From DAOTZU01 sp034433995 (GTDB taxonomy: Bacteria > Chloroflexota > Anaerolineae > UBA1429), in NCBI GenBank assembly GCA_034433995.1, contig DAOTZU010000217.1, forward strand, positions 1-5,976: 5,976 bases of DNA, given 5' to 3'. Under the pieces are notes generated by a model. That model was not told the origin of the DNA, searched no databases, and was given only the letters and a program-made list of their open reading frames with translations. A program made the position numbers and the translations under genes. The stretch's first letter is position 1. Each line of letters begins with the position of its first letter. This document shows, piece by piece, positions 5,188-5,976 of this stretch.

Positions 5188-5976
5188 GTAGGGGATAGTC
5201 TGCGGCCCCTCAGGCAAGACAGCGACCCTGGCTCCAGGCCCATGGCGCCGGAGGAGCTCTGCCAGCGTGGCCTCGATATCGCGGCAGGGCTGGAAGAGCA
5301 TCCCCCGGAGCTCCTCGTCGGATAGGTAAGCGCTATAGACGTACACCTCGGCCCGCTGTTGCACCTGCGCCTGGAGCTGGGCCTCCCATTGATCGTGGCA
5401 GCGAAAACCGGGCTGACCGACCAAGCGCAAGATGCCCTCCACCGAGCCGCCCTCGTGCACCAGGCGGCGATATTCCCCGTATTCCGGCACGCCGTCGCAG
5501 CATTCGGCGGCGATGATGATGCTCCCACCGGGCTTGACGATCTGCGCCGCGCAAGACATCCCCTTCACCGCCTGATACAGGTTGATATCCAAAGGATAGC
5601 CGCTGTTGGTGGTGAGCACGATGTCGCACGGCGCATCCACGGGCACCATGGCCCTTTGCCGGGCGAACGCCACCGCCTGGGCGTGGGCCTGGAACACGTC
5701 GCCGGCAAAGACGGCGGTGATCCGCCGCTCCCGATTGAGGGTCACGTTGAGGAGAAAATCGGGCCGGGCCAACGCGGCCACCTCGCGCATCTCCTCCCAC
5801 ACCGGGTTCCCCTCCGTTCGCCCCCAAGTGGCCGCGGGATGGTTGAGCATCTCGTAGCTGTGATTATCCATGATGGTCTCGAACCCGGCCACGCCGGGCA
5901 GGATGGCCTTGGGGCCGCCGCTAAAGCCGGCGAAAATGTGGGGCTCCACAAAACCGGTGAGGATTTTAAAGGTGGC
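5179..5976 (-). CDS. larA: Nickel-dependent lactate racemase family protein (LarA), N-terminus outside window
   Basis: The visible 265 residues are the C-terminal part of LarA, usually about 420 residues; the reading frame is still open at the right edge, so the start lies beyond it. LarA interconverts lactate enantiomers, and relatives act on other 2-hydroxy acids, with a nickel pincer nucleotide bound to a lysine. Numbering from the window edge, EPH13 with K23 in FAGFSGGPK and H39 in MDNH match the spacing of His174, Lys184 and His200 of the Lactobacillus plantarum enzyme: catalytic base, cofactor attachment and nickel ligand. Q135 and K138 in NLYQAVKG fit the conserved Gln/Lys pair near 295-298. 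The second catalytic His (108) would be outside the window. The protein ends in PEGPQTIPYLR and is convergent with the DUF4342 gene. The larB, larC and larE cofactor genes are not in view. True substrate is not certain. Confidence 0.93.
   Translation of the reverse strand, partial: ATFKILTGFVEPHIFAGFSGGPKAILPGVAGFETIMDNHSYEMLNHPAATWGRTEGNPVWEEMREVAALARPDFLLNVTLNRERRITAVFAGDVFQAHAQAVAFARQRAMVPVDAPCDIVLTTNSGYPLDINLYQAVKGMSCAAQIVKPGGSIIIAAECCDGVPEYGEYRRLVHEGGSVEGILRLVGQPGFRCHDQWEAQLQAQVQQRAEVYVYSAYLSDEELRGMLFQPCRDIEATLAELLRRHGPGARVAVLPEGPQTIPYLR

Noticed and set aside
4560..5528. A 322-codon minus-strand frame spanning lepB, the divergent gap and part of larA
   Set aside because: It overlaps three well-supported features in other frames and has no recognisable domain or ribosome binding site.

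Overview
The window is about 60% G+C and tightly packed. Its content fits a thermophile-like or anaerobic member of the Chloroflexota: Thr/Pro-rich exported proteins with PA14 domains, a DUF4342 protein, LarA, and an iron-sulfur/flavin electron-transfer pair of the HydB/HydG or AsrA/AsrB type. This assignment is an inference from gene content; no rRNA or other phylogenetic marker is present.

Layout. Positions 66-1912 (+ strand) hold two translationally coupled redox genes: an iron-sulfur subunit and an FAD/NAD(P)-binding subunit with a [2Fe-2S] site. They look like the NAD(P)H-oxidising half of a cytoplasmic NiFe hydrogenase, sulfhydrogenase or sulfite reductase. The catalytic subunits are not in the window and could only lie upstream of position 1. 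A strong hairpin at 2058-2099 can end transcription from both sides. On its other side lie two minus-strand serine tRNA genes (anticodons GCU and UGA). They are driven by a near-consensus promoter (TTGACA, 17 bases, TATACT) whose -35 box contains the stop codon of the next gene upstream.

Positions 2372-4755 (minus strand) hold lepB (signal peptidase I) followed by a membrane-anchored or exported protein with two PA14 domains and Thr/Pro-rich linkers. The 98-base gap between them contains a perfect 10-base inverted repeat whose downstream copy is the Shine-Dalgarno sequence of the PA14 gene. This is a candidate translation switch and the most interesting signal in the window. lepB has its own good promoter, facing a divergent small DUF4342 gene (4903-5160, +) with a dyad just upstream of its likely -10 box.

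The right edge holds the C-terminal two thirds of larA (nickel-pincer lactate racemase family), minus strand and convergent with the DUF4342 gene, with a hairpin across the two stop codons. The cofactor-attaching lysine and the key histidines are all present.

How they fit together: LepB would process exported proteins, possibly including its PA14 neighbour. The redox pair and LarA suggest anaerobic hydrogen or sulfur and lactate metabolism. If the missing partner is a NiFe hydrogenase, both metabolic loci would depend on nickel. No CRISPR array, transposase, phage gene or insertion sequence was seen.
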